Assembly: GCF_030272615.1 (NCBI RefSeq)
Contig: NC_081413.1
Coordinates: 331,325,302-331,389,301 of the forward strand
Direction of reading: 5' to 3'
DNA length: 64,000 nucleotides
DNA from: Cryptomeria japonica
Lineage: Eukaryota; Streptophyta; Pinopsida; Cupressales; Cupressaceae
Part shown: in pieces, positions 32,731 to 44,522 of the stretch
Layout: every line of letters begins with the position of its first letter
Numbering within the stretch: position 1 is the stretch's first letter
The notes under the pieces: generated by a model
The model's input: the letters and a program-made list of their open reading frames with translations, nothing else
What the model was told of the DNA's origin: nothing
The model's database searches: none
Position numbers and translations under genes: made by a program

Positions 32731-33705
32731 TGTAAGGAAAGCTTAGTGCGTAAAACGCTCTCCTAACGTCAATTCAGATGGGAAATAAGCAAATGTGTCT
32801 TTAAATTCAAATCATAAATCATCAAGATGTGCACTAATGAATAAACACACAATTATAATAGAGAATGGACACCAGTTTTACTTAGGAAAACCCTTACGGG
32901 AGAAAAACCCACCACCAAAGAAAGATCACTTTATTCATAGTAAACATAAGATTACAATAAAGTTTTTGATTCCTCCTTCACAGGTATTCGTTCTTAGTCT
33001 TTCATATCAACCTCACAAGACAAAACATTATAGTCATTCAATCAACAACAACCGCTAAGAGCCCTCCTGTATCACTGTGCACATTGAGTTCCTATCGATC
33101 TCCAACAAGTACAGTTCAACCGTCCAGTTTGTTCAACCGTCGGGGAGCCCAACTGTCGACCACTCTGTGTTCATGGGATTACATTGTCCCACATTCGTCC
33201 GGATCACGAATCGTTGCGCATTAAACTACAAGAGCTCAACTCCTTTAACTGTTCACGAGGGAAACTTTTGACCGCTGACCCATGTGAACACCCATGGCCT
33301 CCAAACACTCATCGGCACAACTCCCACGAACTTAGATCGACAGGAAAACATTGGCCTAACCCCTTGCATCGACATAGCACTCTCCGACAAGCCAAGTCAC
33401 ACCGACATGATCTCCATCGGCCTGACTCCTTGCATCAGCATAACACTCTCCGACCGGCCAAGTCACACCGACATGATCTCCATCGGCCTGACTCCTTGCA
33501 TCAGCATAACACTTTCCGACCAACCAAGTCACACCAACATGATCTCCATCGGCCTGACGACCAGCCAAGTCACACCGACATGATCTCCATCGGCCTGACT
33601 GCGATTAGATTACACCAAAAAATACAACAAGGAAAACCAATTTGAACAGATCTAGACCAAAACAAAGCTGATCATGTCAAGTGAATTCGAGGCACAAATC
33701 CAACA
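32731..33705 (-). repeat. COP1 5' LTR
   Basis: 975 bp, TGTAAGGAAAGC to ATCCAACA on the plus strand, uninterrupted. It provides the empty-site reference for the solo LTR at 24305. Confidence 0.93.
33362..33598. repeat. 66-bp minisatellite in the COP1 5' LTR
   Basis: Units start at 33362, 33428 and 33494 (period 66), with a truncated fourth after 33557. Because 66 is a multiple of three, several frames stay open and would give a 22-residue peptide repeat (for example ADGDHVGVTW); I treat those as chance. Confidence 0.85.
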
Positions 33706-33710
33706 GAAAT
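33706..33710. repeat. Target-site duplication GAAAT, right copy of COP1
   Basis: Identical to 23659-23663, directly after the LTR end CCAACA. Confidence 0.85.
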
Positions 33711-35099
33711 TGAAACATAAACTGTAAAGCGGCTTGAGGGGTACCAAAAAAGGTCCCTCCTTTGTATTAAATTTATAGCTCAAATATTTGTTCTGTCAAG
33801 CCATTCCCAAGAAGCCATCTGTCCTAACGCTACTCTAGGTTGGGCATGCTTACCATGAGAATTCCTGCTAGTTTTGAAAGTAAAGTTCATCGAGGTGGAG
33901 AACATATCATGTACGTAACCACAACATAGCATTACAAGTTTTTTATGGCCTAATTTGTCCTTAGCCTAGGGACTAGCTATGAGTTAGTTGGGATGATACC
34001 ATGTTACGTTATATATTAAGCTTAAGAACTAAGCATGAGTTAGGCGAGGGTCACATGGAGGGGGGCTTCCTAAAAAATAGAGCAGGGGTTGCAGAGATTT
34101 TTCAAAAAAAAATTTAAGCGGGTGGTCCCATGAAATTTGTAATGCAATTCTACTTAAAATTTAAACTCGTTAGCAACAATGAAAAATGAAATAAATTTCT
34201 TTTTCTATTTTCTCTCAAAAAAATTTGGCGGGACTCATCTCAGCTTTTTTCTATTTTTGAAGGGAATAAAACTAGATGATTGCCAAGTGGCAAATAAAAT
34301 TCCTAAGTTGGTGGGGCAATTTCTAGCCCCACCCCATTTTCATCCGCTCAAAAATGAAAATCTAAAAAGTAGGAGCTTCTAGTTTTTAGGAGAAGATTCC
34401 AAATAATCCTGTAGCCAAAAAAAAAAAAAAAAAAAAATCTGCATGGAACCGCCTCTTCCTTAAAAATAGAACCTAAGCCCCGTATGGGACCCCAGCCTTA
34501 GTCAAAATAATATCACGTTATTATGTTATATTTAGATTATAAAGGGTTGTATCATAAAGTAACTAAAGTGTCCTTTCTTATTGAATACAAAGTAAGTTAA
34601 GTCTTGTATCATTTCCATTCTGAATTCAATGTAATAAATAGAGGCATCTCTGAACCTCTTGTGCGTTTCAGGGCTAGATTCACAAACGAAAATCTATCTT
34701 GTGCGTGCAGGTGCCTGACTTTACAATTTTAAATCAGTTTATAATTTGGCAAATAGATCTTCTTGTTTTGTTTTTCAAATGTTGCATACGTTTAGCGTGC
34801 ATGAGGGTAGTGTAACTCTCAAATAAAAACTTCAATTTGAGGAATTCGTAGGGCATTTTAATAGGTAAGCAAGAGAAGATAAACATACTATGGACCAATG
34901 GAGCTTAATTAGTTGGTGCACTATGCTTGGGAATGGAGCTCCAGAGATTTGTTACCTTGGTATATGTTTGTTATCTTAGATTTCGAATTCTTCCATATAT
35001 GAGATGAATTAGCCCAAGTATAGCTCAATCCCACTATGTGAAGTGCTCGAATTTTGTCTCCATGGCTTATTTAGAAATGAAGAAGGGGATAGTCGATAC
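33711..35099. other. No gene recognised; candidate intron sequence
   Basis: It begins as the right flank of COP1, presumably the 3' end of the old chromovirus, whose LTR I cannot identify. A run of about 23 A lies near 34416-34438. From the kinase exon's point of view (minus strand) this is directly downstream of the splice donor, so it could be intronic. I searched the minus strand for the next kinase exon and saw none. Confidence 0.45.
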
Positions 35100-35591
35100 C
35101 TTCTTCAAAATGACCTTATTGAAATTTTGATAGCCCTGGTACTCGTTAATGCGCTTGGAGCGAGAGCCCAGCTGCTGGTCATCCTTGACATCGGAAGGGA
35201 GCATGGCGCCTGCGAACACAATTCCGAAGGAACCTTCCCCCAATCGCTCCCCGAGGGCGAAATCCGTCCTCTTCAAATTGCGACGCTGTAAAAGAGTATC
35301 AAAGAGCAATTGCAAGGGAGCGAAGACGTAAGCATCCACCGCTCCGTTGAGCACGCCGGGTCGAGCAGTCCCGTATAGCCACCCCACACACAAGCTCCCC
35401 GCCACCACCCACCGTTGCTCCTCCGCCATCTCTGCCCATCTCTGCTGCAATTGTCCCACTATCTCCATCTCCCCACTGCATTTCACCATCATCATCTTCT
35501 TCTTCCTCCCCGATGGATTCCTTACCTTCCATTGTCCCCTCTCAATGCAGCTTCCCCTGTGAGTAATGCCCGTGTTAAGAATTGATGCCAT
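35100..35591 (-). CDS. First exon of an STN7/STN8-like thylakoid protein kinase
   Basis: STN7/STN8 kinases phosphorylate light-harvesting and photosystem II proteins at the thylakoid membrane. The ATG at 35591 (MASILNTGITHRGS) opens 164 codons. The first 50 residues are basic and Ser/Arg-rich, like a transit peptide. A hydrophobic stretch (WVVAGSLCVGWLYG) is followed by VDAYVFAPLQLLFDTLLQRR, LKRTDFALG and the glycine-rich ATP loop GEGSFGIVFAG, the order seen in this family, ending KVILKK. At 35099 the minus strand reads AAG|GTATCG, a good splice donor in phase 0 at a conserved family position. The exon is GC-rich against AT-rich surroundings and has no stop or frameshift. The remaining kinase domain (HRD, DFG) is not in the window. 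STN7 versus STN8 is unresolved; it may be a real gene with a very long intron or a detached 5' fragment. Confidence 0.8.
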
Positions 35592-37437
35592 TCTCTGTCT
35601 CCCCTTTGCGTCATCTAATCCATTATTTCCTTTGCCTCCTCTAATCCATTCCACAAAATAAACAACCAACGAGAGGTGGAGCCTTGTCCACCCACAGCAA
35701 AATCATCAAATTCTTCTCACCGCAGACTTAATTTTGTTGGCTCCGTCCTAATAATGGACAGTGACAGCCTCCTCAGTAATTGGGGATGAAGAGTGCAAAG
35801 TTACTCTTATTACAATTATGAATACTATTTTGGATATATAAGATATTTAAAATAAATATAGATTATGATTTTAAAATTTTGATGTTGTAATAATGAAAAT
35901 TATAAATTTATATTGTTTATCGTGTTTTGGGATCATTTTGATTGATAAATTTTTTAGTTGAATAATTAGTTTACAAGTGAGACATTTTTGTTTAAATTTG
36001 ATTCATGACATCACATATCATAAGCATCTTTATCATTGATCTCCAAGTTTGCATCTACGATCTTTAAACCTTTTTATATAACTTTAGATGAGTTTGTGGG
36101 TAAATACTTGTCATAGGACATTTCTACAATCACAATCCTAAATCTCAAATTTTAAAATTAATCTTTTGTAAAATGGGTCTACATTTTCCTTCGTTACTAG
36201 CCATTGTGAGACAACCTAATGTACATTTCTATCAATTTGTTTGTTATGTTATTGTATTTAAGAACTTTCATTAGTCCATTTTGAAAATATCATGGAGATG
36301 TCAAGGAACATGTTAGGGTTTATCAATACAACATTTATGATAGGATTCTTTAGCTTTACTAGAGAATTATATTAGACACACCATCCTAAGTTCATTATAC
36401 ACTTGTTTATTTTCTTCAAATCTTTCATTTAGAATCATAAAGTCTATCACATAAGGGCATGACTCTAGAGAAAATAAACCTTGAAATTTTCTAGATTGCT
36501 CAAAAGTATTTTCAAACATCATGTCCTTACAACAAGCAAACAAAAAAAATTGAAGTGAGTCACCTCATCAGATTTCACATTCTACCAAATCAAATTTATG
36601 AGCATTAATCAAGGTCCGCACACAAGGCAATCAAGTCCAAATGTGCAAATCTAAATCCAAAAAGAGTATAGTTGGATTTGCATATTAACAAATAAAGAAC
36701 AAGATTATAAAAACATTTACAAATGCATTTCTAACACTTAGACAAATACGACTGTGAAAAAAAGAAAGTTAAGTATCCATGCCTATAATTTATTCAAATT
36801 TGTATTTATTGTGGTGTTAATTCCATGCAATTTTCTAAGATTGATCTCAACTTTATTATTTAGGTTGATTATTGCTTGGTTACATGTTATTTTAATTAGC
36901 CTTGACGTTTACATAAAGTGATATTATTTTCTTTACATTTTGGTAAACCTGACTTATCGAACACCCTGAGGATTTGGCACTAGGATTTTTAGATTTAAGT
37001 TTTCTCATTGCATTATCAAATCTTTATATCTCATTAGAATTTGAATCATCTTTTTACTTATTCTTTAGAGCTATATATTTCTTTAGAGTTTATGATTCAT
37101 TTTATTATCTTAATAAGCCTTATTTTTTCCTTTAGGGCTTTATTTTCAAATATAGTATTTTAATTGCATTATTTTTATATCATATTTTATTAGAGTTTGG
37201 TATCATCCTTATTATGTCTCATTTACTTATCTTTATTGGGATTTAAATTTGTATTGCTCGAGCTCTCTTTTATCCCATCCAACCACCCTTGGTGTGTGCT
37301 TCATCAATACATCCTATGTAATGGACTCTCGTAATCCATTATCCTCTATCTATGTCAACGCCTATATTATTCTTCCATCCTTAATGCTCTCATGTCTTCT
37401 TATCTTATAGATGGAGATATATTTCCATGAAGATTTT
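35592..37437. other. No gene recognised; upstream of the kinase exon
   Basis: Immediately right of 35591 lies the 5' flank of the kinase exon on the minus strand; I could not assign a TATA box. The frame stays open upstream to 35669, but the M-A-S start is preferred. From 35800 the sequence is AT-rich with no recognisable domain. Confidence 0.45.
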
Positions 37438-40300
37438 TGTGATGTCCTCATTTTTACGCCATGTTGTTTTGTGAGCGTTGACCAGTTTTTAGGGTTTTTT
37501 GTAGGTTTCTAGATGCTTCAAGAGGGCTCCAATGTTCTTGATGAGATCAATTCTTAATTTCAGTGGGTTTCAACAACAATTGCTATTTGTAGTAAGTGCT
37601 TGCATGGCATCTATCTTTTTGGGCTTTTCAGGTTTGTTTGATTTGGTCTTCAAAGCACTATTTGTAGTAAGTTCTTGTTGAATACGCCCCAAGACTGAGA
37701 GCGGAGGTGAATCAGCCTTGAACAAAACAATTTTTTTATCATAATTCAAATTTCAAAACCTTAATCTAATCAGTAGCAATGAAAGATAAAACAATGGACA
37801 CCAATGCAAACCATGGTGAGAGATTTCTCACAATATATGAACAAGATTAAAAATTTGTTTTAAGGCTCACTACCTAAGGAAGCACACTACTCCCAAAATT
37901 GACTTTCTGCTAAAGTTCAATACCTCAAGGCAAGAAACAAATAAGGACCTTTTGAAGAGATTCACTATCTCAAAGCAAGATACATGAATATTTGAAATAC
38001 AATGAATAAGCCTTCAATATCCTAGCCTGGAATTTAGGTTCTCTTGACCTGTTGCCTCAAGAAATCATTGAAAATTTTAGCTCCAAAAATTTTAAATACG
38101 CTTTTACTACCTCAACTTTGCATCTTCCACAATCCACACACCATCCACTACTAGGCAACTGATTTGCTATATGTACCATCCACAACATCTCAAAACTCCA
38201 ATTAGGTAAACTAGAACAGAGGACAAGAAATGATCCCATCAAGTCGACCACAAATACAAATTGTGGTGAAAGCGGTCTCATCCTAGAGATAGAGTGGACC
38301 AAAAACAACCTATTGCATCTTCTAATGCATCCAAAAACAACACACATCCTCCCAAGTCAGTAACTGATATTGTGTAGCACATAACCAATCAACCCAAAAC
38401 ACATCTTCCAAATGAATTAACTCAATTCAAATCACCACAAGACATAGTAGGACTCAAATACAACTCATCATATCCTCCAATTCTAGCGTAGACCTAAAAA
38501 TGCATAGTGCAAGCAAGAGAGTAGGCTTAGTTGACCAAATGACCACAAATTAACCTAAAAAACCAACTCCAAATAATATACAACATCAAAAAGATAAACC
38601 ATTATCATGTGGACCACATAGAGATATTCCACGAACCCTCAACATCATCTTCATACACTTCTTTCACACTATCATGCCAAAACATGCTAACACAACCAAA
38701 TTGATACAAAGTTCATTCCTAGAAGCCCAAACAACACAAACACGAGCTAAATTAATGTCAAACCAATTTGTGGATCATTTTATTACTTGAAATATAAATT
38801 GAGACACTACACAAACAATATAAGCATGCCCACCAAGTTGTGGGAGCAGAAACATCAATGCAAAGAAATGTGGAGCATTTTCTGGACCAATCTTGACAAC
38901 CAACCAAATTGCCAACATAATGCATTCACTAGAAACCATCTACAACAACATTAGGGACCTGAAAAGGTAGGAGTGCAACATCCATAACACATACACGATA
39001 AATCCAAAACTACACGATCATATTTTCAAGCATGGAGGAATGTGGAGCATTCTCTCAATAGTCTTCAACATACCTTCTTGAATTTTCACACTTCATCAAT
39101 TTGTAAAGACCAAAACATCATTGTAGCACCATTTGCTTACTCAATAATAACAACAAAGATATAACAATAACTTATGACATGCAGAAGACATTAGCACCAT
39201 CATCTAAATACTTATAATCCTCAACTTAATGCTTCTAATCCTCATTTTAATATAATATCATCATGATAACAATTCTACTGACAATAAATAAGGCATGGCA
39301 TCCAGTCATGAACTCCATTGCCATCACTATTCTTCAACATTTAATCACATCATTAACAACATTATACTAAGTATAGACATCAACGTCATGATGGTGGACA
39401 TCCAACCATGAACAAGAATAACCATCAACCATCTGCATTATCTCCTTAGCACTCATTTGCAATCTACTTCATTGAAAATAAACTCTAACAATCTCCACAA
39501 CATTGAGGGTTGACATCAATGACAACACTACAGTCTCTAATAGTTCTTGCATCCGACACCAATAGTTTTGGGTTTTTTTGGGTTTGTTCCCTTTGGTCCT
39601 CAAAGAACACTGCTACTTATAGTAAATACTTGCATGACACTTCCCTTTTTCAGATTTTTTGGGCTTGTTCTCTTTGATTCTCAGAGAATATTTATATTTA
39701 TAGTATGTGCTTGTGTCAGCATCAGTTATCATCTTTTAGCTTTATTTGGTTCTAGCATGTTCGATTCTCCATTTTCAATGTCTTGGCAAATTCTTATAAG
39801 GTGATTGAAATTTTTGTATATTTTCACTTAAGTGTTTTAAAAGTAATACTCATATTTAACTTAAGTGTTAAATATCTCAAAAAGTGCGTCTCCAAGTTAG
39901 ATGCCTAGGCTAAGGAGGATATATGTTGTATTTACAAAGTTATATTGGTTTGTTTTTTGAGGGAGTATAATATTCAAATAATAAAAATGTCCTATCTTTT
40001 TCTCCAAGCTCTATATATTGGGGTTTGGGCTTTCATTTTGTATTATGAATTTGCACACATATGGAGATGTCGTCGAAATTAACTTTGGAGTTATTCTTGT
40101 GATTATTGAGGATGAATAATGTTCAAATTTTATTTGGTTTTGGTGGTGAAAGACCCACCCTGTTTGTGTTATTGTTTCAATTAGAGAGTATACAAGTTTG
40201 CTTAAGATTTTGGTGATATGGGTTTGCTAAAATGAATATTTATGAAGTCTCATGAGTTGGTTTTCAACATTTGTGTGATTAGATGTTCTTTGGAGTGTTG
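37438..40300 (+). repeat. Diverged LTR-like sequence, interrupted
   Basis: TGTGATGTCCTCATTTTT at 37438 resembles the TGTAATGTCCCC terminus, and CTATTTGTAGTAAGT at 37583 and 37659 resembles the LTR palindromes. After the interruption at 37678-39541, CTACTTATAGTAAATAC (about 39613) and a CTATATATTGGGGTTTGGGC promoter-like stretch (about 40010) follow. I cannot define the right end; 40300 is approximate. Confidence 0.4.
37678..39541. mobile_element. Unclassified 1.86-kb insertion flanked by AGTTCTTG
   Basis: The 8-bp word AGTTCTTG lies at 37670-37677 and at 39542-39549. Joining the outside sequences restores a GTAAGTTCTTGCAT-like string found elsewhere in the same LTR-like stretch (37590). The insert starts TTGAATACGCCCCAAG and ends ACTACAGTCTCTAAT. 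I see no terminal inverted repeats, poly-A or coding domain. Eight-base duplications occur with hAT and Mutator-like (8-9 bp) DNA transposons, but the ends do not match a family I know. Confidence 0.45.
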
Positions 40301-42092
40301 TTCATATTTTGAGTGTTTTGGCAACTTTGAATGAGATTTCTATTTTTGGTCCTACCATTCTATCTATACAAGGAATCATTTTTTTGCCCATAACTCATGA
40401 AGGGTCTATTTCCTTTTTTGTGGGTATTGATTTTAATGGTTTATAGTAGTTGTGCGATGCATTTTCATATGTCTTAAGTAACATAAAATATTGTGCATTA
40501 TTTAGATCATCTCAAAATACAATATCTCATGTTGTGACCTTCCCTTCTGTACTAACATATTGCCAATATGACACTTGCATAGATGTGCATCATAAAATAA
40601 AACTTCATACACATGTATGCAAGTATCAACTCTAAAAACTTCACATCATTCAATATAAATTATTAATGTTTGTACCTCATAATAACATTATGTAATCCAT
40701 GGCCTTAGACCATCTTAAAAGTCCATGTGCTAGGTTCTAAAATAGTTATGTCGACTCCTACACAACCCTATATGTTATGTTTAGAATTGTACATGGGTAC
40801 ACATGTGTATGTACAAATAAAATTAATTTGATACCATATGTATCTAACACATGGGCACACTTATGACATATAACTAGAACCATATGGGTATAATACATAG
40901 CACAATCATATCTACATAGGAATCACATGATATGAAACTTGTCAAAATTATATCAAAGGATTAATTGACTTTCACTTTTATAAATATAGCTCAATGAGAA
41001 ATTTGTAGACTAGTATAGTTATCTAGGAATAGTATTCTAGTTAGACTAGCCAACCTAGTATGGATATACTCTATTCTCCATGAAAAATAAGGTATATATG
41101 TTCCCTACTTGATCATAAGAACCCACTTTCCTAGCCATATTCTCTATAGATATGTATCTTATATACCTTCAATGAATAAAAGATAGTTAGACTAGCCAAC
41201 CTAGTATGGATGTACTCTACTCTCCATGAAAAATAAGGTATATATGTTCCCTACTTGATCATAAGAACCCACTTTCCTAGCCACATTCTCTATAGATATG
41301 TATCTTATATACCTTCAATGAATAAAAAATAACCTTCATCATAGTTTTGCCATTTGTTTACTTCACCTTGACCATGTAATTATAAAAGTAATTGAAATGT
41401 ATATGTTTATCAGTAGAAACTAATATATCTCCTTTGTAATAGATCCATAATGTTTCCTACATGTGAATTTATCTTCCAATTCCAAAGAGGAATCCGATCA
41501 ATAGTATTAGAGACTAAGATCTTTCCCCTAAGCCACATGGCATTAGCTACAACTAACCATGTTCATAAAATATTATTACTTCCAATTTCTTTGTGCTAAG
41601 CCATAACGAAAAAATATAAAGCCAACATCAACTAGAAAAATTATTTGTCAACCTCTGACATGCATATGTCCAAGGAGATCTAACTTATTTTTTACCACAA
41701 CTATAAGCAACTTCCACATGCTCTTTTTTCATAAGATGCAAAATTTTAGGTCATCCTCAAATGGATCATAAAATGCATCACTTACTCTCCAAATCATTAA
41801 AATCGTCCTAAGATGTTTGACTAATTTCATACAATTCCATAGCACTTTCATTCTAAAATGAATAACCTCTTAATTTAATAACATTGGACATTGGGAAATG
41901 TTAGTCACTCAAGGACTGAAGCTCCTAGGATCACCTACAAAACCAAAATATCCTTATAGAAGAGAGAAAAGAAAGACTATATAAATTTGACTTGATAATG
42001 GATGCAAGCATATTAGATCAAACATGATCAATGAACATGTCAAAATGTACATATGAGATATATCTTATACAAAAAACATACAAGAAAAATAA
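40301..42092. other. No gene recognised; contains a tandem duplication
   Basis: AT-rich, with only short chance frames. The sole structure noted is the 146-bp duplication at 41041-41332. Confidence 0.45.
41041..41332. repeat. 146-bp tandem duplication
   Basis: TTAGACTAGCCAACCTAGTA begins at 41041 and at 41187. The two copies are nearly identical through CTTCAATGAATAAAA, differing by only a few substitutions, so this duplication is recent compared with the surrounding repeats. Confidence 0.9.
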
Positions 42093-42880
42093 AACCATCT
42101 AAATAATCAAACTTATCAACAACTTCAAACCAATCCAAACAATCAAACTTATCAAAAGTATCAAACCAATCCAAATAATCAAACCTATCAATCACATCAA
42201 CCCAAATTTATCATACCATCAACACAATATCTTGATACTCAATTTGATCAAGAGTTTCAAGCCACAAAAGTCATAGTATTGCAAGTGAGAAATAAAAAAC
42301 AAAACAAGGGATACAAGTTTACAAAGTTATTACTTAGTCCTTTAATTGATCAATGTCAGAAATACATTTTCCCTCAATATTGAAATACCAAAATTTGATA
42401 AGTACAAGGGAAAGGTAGGTCTACGCAATCTTGTGAGAGGGTTTTATATGACAACTCAAGAGGTTGCCGAAGGTGACATATATCTAACTAGGATCTTTCC
42501 TATTAGCCTAAGGGGGGAAATTGCTCGAATGGTTCTTAACTTACTCAAAGGTTCTATCACAATTTTTATTGAATCAGTGGAAGTATTTATGAAGAATCAT
42601 TCATAAAATATTGAGCATGAATAAACCATGATGGATATGTGCAATACAAAAGAAAAAATAACATGGAGAGCTTATCTTATTTTCTTCGGTAATGGAGAAG
42701 CCTAGAAAGTAGATTTTCATGGTCTATTCCTAAAAAAAAGTTAACATATTCATCAATAATCTAAATCAAGAGATAACCACTCACTTAAAAATTACATCAC
42801 AATTTTTTATGCATTTATTGAGGATTGCCAATTAAAAGAACCCTAATAATGAAAGGGTTCACAAATATATTTTGTAGAGA
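42093..42880 (+). pseudogene. Ty3/gypsy Gag remnant with Gln/Asn-rich repeats
   Basis: Not from the chromovirus families in this window. The upstream frame (42093-42365) encodes three 12-residue repeats of the form NQTYQxxQTNPN and ends at a stop. The adjacent frame (42346-42606) reads FDKYKGKVGLRNLVRGFYMT, then YLTRIFPISLRGEIARMVLNLL, a match in pattern to the retrotransposon Gag domain (relatives: DPHEHLRAFYMA..., LMRLFPxSLxGxALxWF). Shifted frames to about 42880 carry on with TMMDMCNTK and FINNLNQEITTHLKI-like segments. It is probably of Athila/Tat type (inference). No pol follows. Confidence 0.65.
42105..42200. repeat. 36-bp tandem repeat encoding NQTYQ units
   Basis: AATCAAACTTATCAA begins at 42105 and 42141, and AATCAAACCTATCAA at 42177, period 36, in frame with the Gag remnant. 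Confidence 0.8.
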
Positions 42881-44522
42881 CTAAAACCATTCAACTAAAC
42901 TTTAATAACAATAAAAATTAGTGGTGATGGAGTTAAGAGCTCAAAAACAATTTAAGTAATGCAAAATCCATCCAATATAGTTTCCAACTAGACAACTAAA
43001 GCAAGAGACAAAATGAAGGCAATACACATCCCAACACAATATACATCCCAAGGAGAGCCATTGGAAATAGTGTTTCATAATTTGGCTAAAGCAAACATGA
43101 CACATTTTACATACGAAACCTTTTGATAAAAGAAAGCTCAAATCTACATGGTATATAGAACATGACTATTATAAATATTACAAGATCTAGGCTCACTCCA
43201 CTAATACATGTGTATGTGTAATGTAGCGGAAATGTGGTTCACTAATCTAAAGATGAAAACTAGAAATCGAACCCAATCCCATCAACTACAAACCCTTGGG
43301 AGGGTTGGGCAAAATGATTATTTGTTCTTTTCTGATTTGATTGATTAGAAATTGAATATGTAAGAACTAGGTCTAAAGATGCAAAATTGACAATAAACAA
43401 CATAAATAAACAAATGTAAACCTAGACATGAACTAAGATGTACAAATTTAGAAAGGGGATGCAAAGAGGAACCTATGTCTAAAATTTGAGTTGGAACTAG
43501 GCGAACACTATGGCTAGGCATCGTCCTGACAGCTCTTCAGCTGCAGAATAGGAATCCAATTAAACTTAGGAGCTCCCAAATTGTCTTTTGGTCTACTTTC
43601 AGGTCAAAATACCTAGACTATGGTGCTACATTCCCTAGTACTCCTTTTTTATGAACTTTCTCTAGTTGCCTTTCTCTATATTTGTATTATGATCTTGTAT
43701 CCTCAGTCTAAACTTGAAACCTATTTTTGAGCCTAGATCTACATAAAAAGAGATAAAAATGGTGTTGGGATGTATAGGGGATTTTCTTAGTCGAGCCTCA
43801 CCTTGGGCTCAACCCTACAAAATGATGATCGATACAGAAATATAAATTTGAAGTAAACTACTGAAATAAAATAATATTACCTCAAGATTAATGATATTGA
43901 TGAGGCAATGCCCTTAGAATAAGTCATCCATATGTTGATGAAAGAACATAATAAATCATCATAAAATCCATCGTGAAAACTTAAATTGAACATGCCTTGT
44001 CATAATTTGATGCTCCTTCAACTTTGATTTTCTCTTGAATTGGAGTGATAGCTCTTGGATTGTAAGAATGAATGAGATAAGATGATGAAATGAATTAGGG
44101 AGCGATGTCTTATATATGATTCTCAAGGTAAATTCACTTTTTGGTCGACTTAAAATAATTATTTTCCAACTTTGAGGATAGATTTGGAAATGCCAAGGCC
44201 AACACTTTATCTTCCTAAAATTTAAGCCAAAAAGTATTGAAATATGTGGCTAAGCCACATAGTCTTGACAAAATTGGCCTAAATTTATAGATATGTGAGA
44301 TAATAGGGTCCTGATATTGGATCTATAATTTATATAAAAAATTATGATATTTAAGTGGGAGAAAAAGTGCTTTGAACTTTAAAAGAGATGGGACCAATAT
44401 AAGCTTAAAATAAAACAAGATAAAGAGGACACTTAAAATAAGGGCCCAAATAGAAATGTTTTGAAGATTTAAAATAAAATAGGACTCATGTTCTTGAGTT
44501 TAGGTTTAATTCAAGGTAACAA
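42881..44522. other. No gene recognised
   Basis: No domain, LTR boundary or long frame was supported. It separates the Gag remnant from COP2. Confidence 0.45.

Larger units (their letters stand above)
23664..33705 (-). mobile_element. COP1: Ty1/copia element, minus strand, with two nested solo LTRs
   Basis: Boundaries are fixed by matching LTRs, the PBS (reverse complement, 32716-32728), a polypurine tract (26684-26698) and the 5-bp duplication GAAAT. Removing the two nested solo LTRs leaves about 6.1 kb. Order on the minus strand is gag, protease, integrase, RT, RNase H, which defines Ty1/copia; RT reads YVDDMLFIG. Pol resembles the Tork/Tnt1-like group (inference). It inserted into the 3' end of the old chromovirus and later received insertions at 24305 (in its 3' LTR) and 28825 (between integrase and RT). 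Confidence 0.94.

Noticed and set aside
26374-33598. CRISPR-like direct repeats
   Set aside because: The 66-bp units are contiguous minisatellite copies without unique spacers, in a plant retrotransposon LTR.
33184-33645. Open frames of 99-153 codons with peptide repeats in the COP1 LTR
   Set aside because: They arise from the 66-bp period, a multiple of three; overlapping frames on both strands are open, and there is no LTR protein known here.
33998-34740. Possible solo copia LTR: TGATACCATGTTACG at 33992 looks like a PBS next to an LTR start, and an AATAAATAGAGGC-like stretch follows
   Set aside because: The PBS match is only about eight bases, the implied orientations conflict, and no right boundary, matching LTR or target duplication was found.
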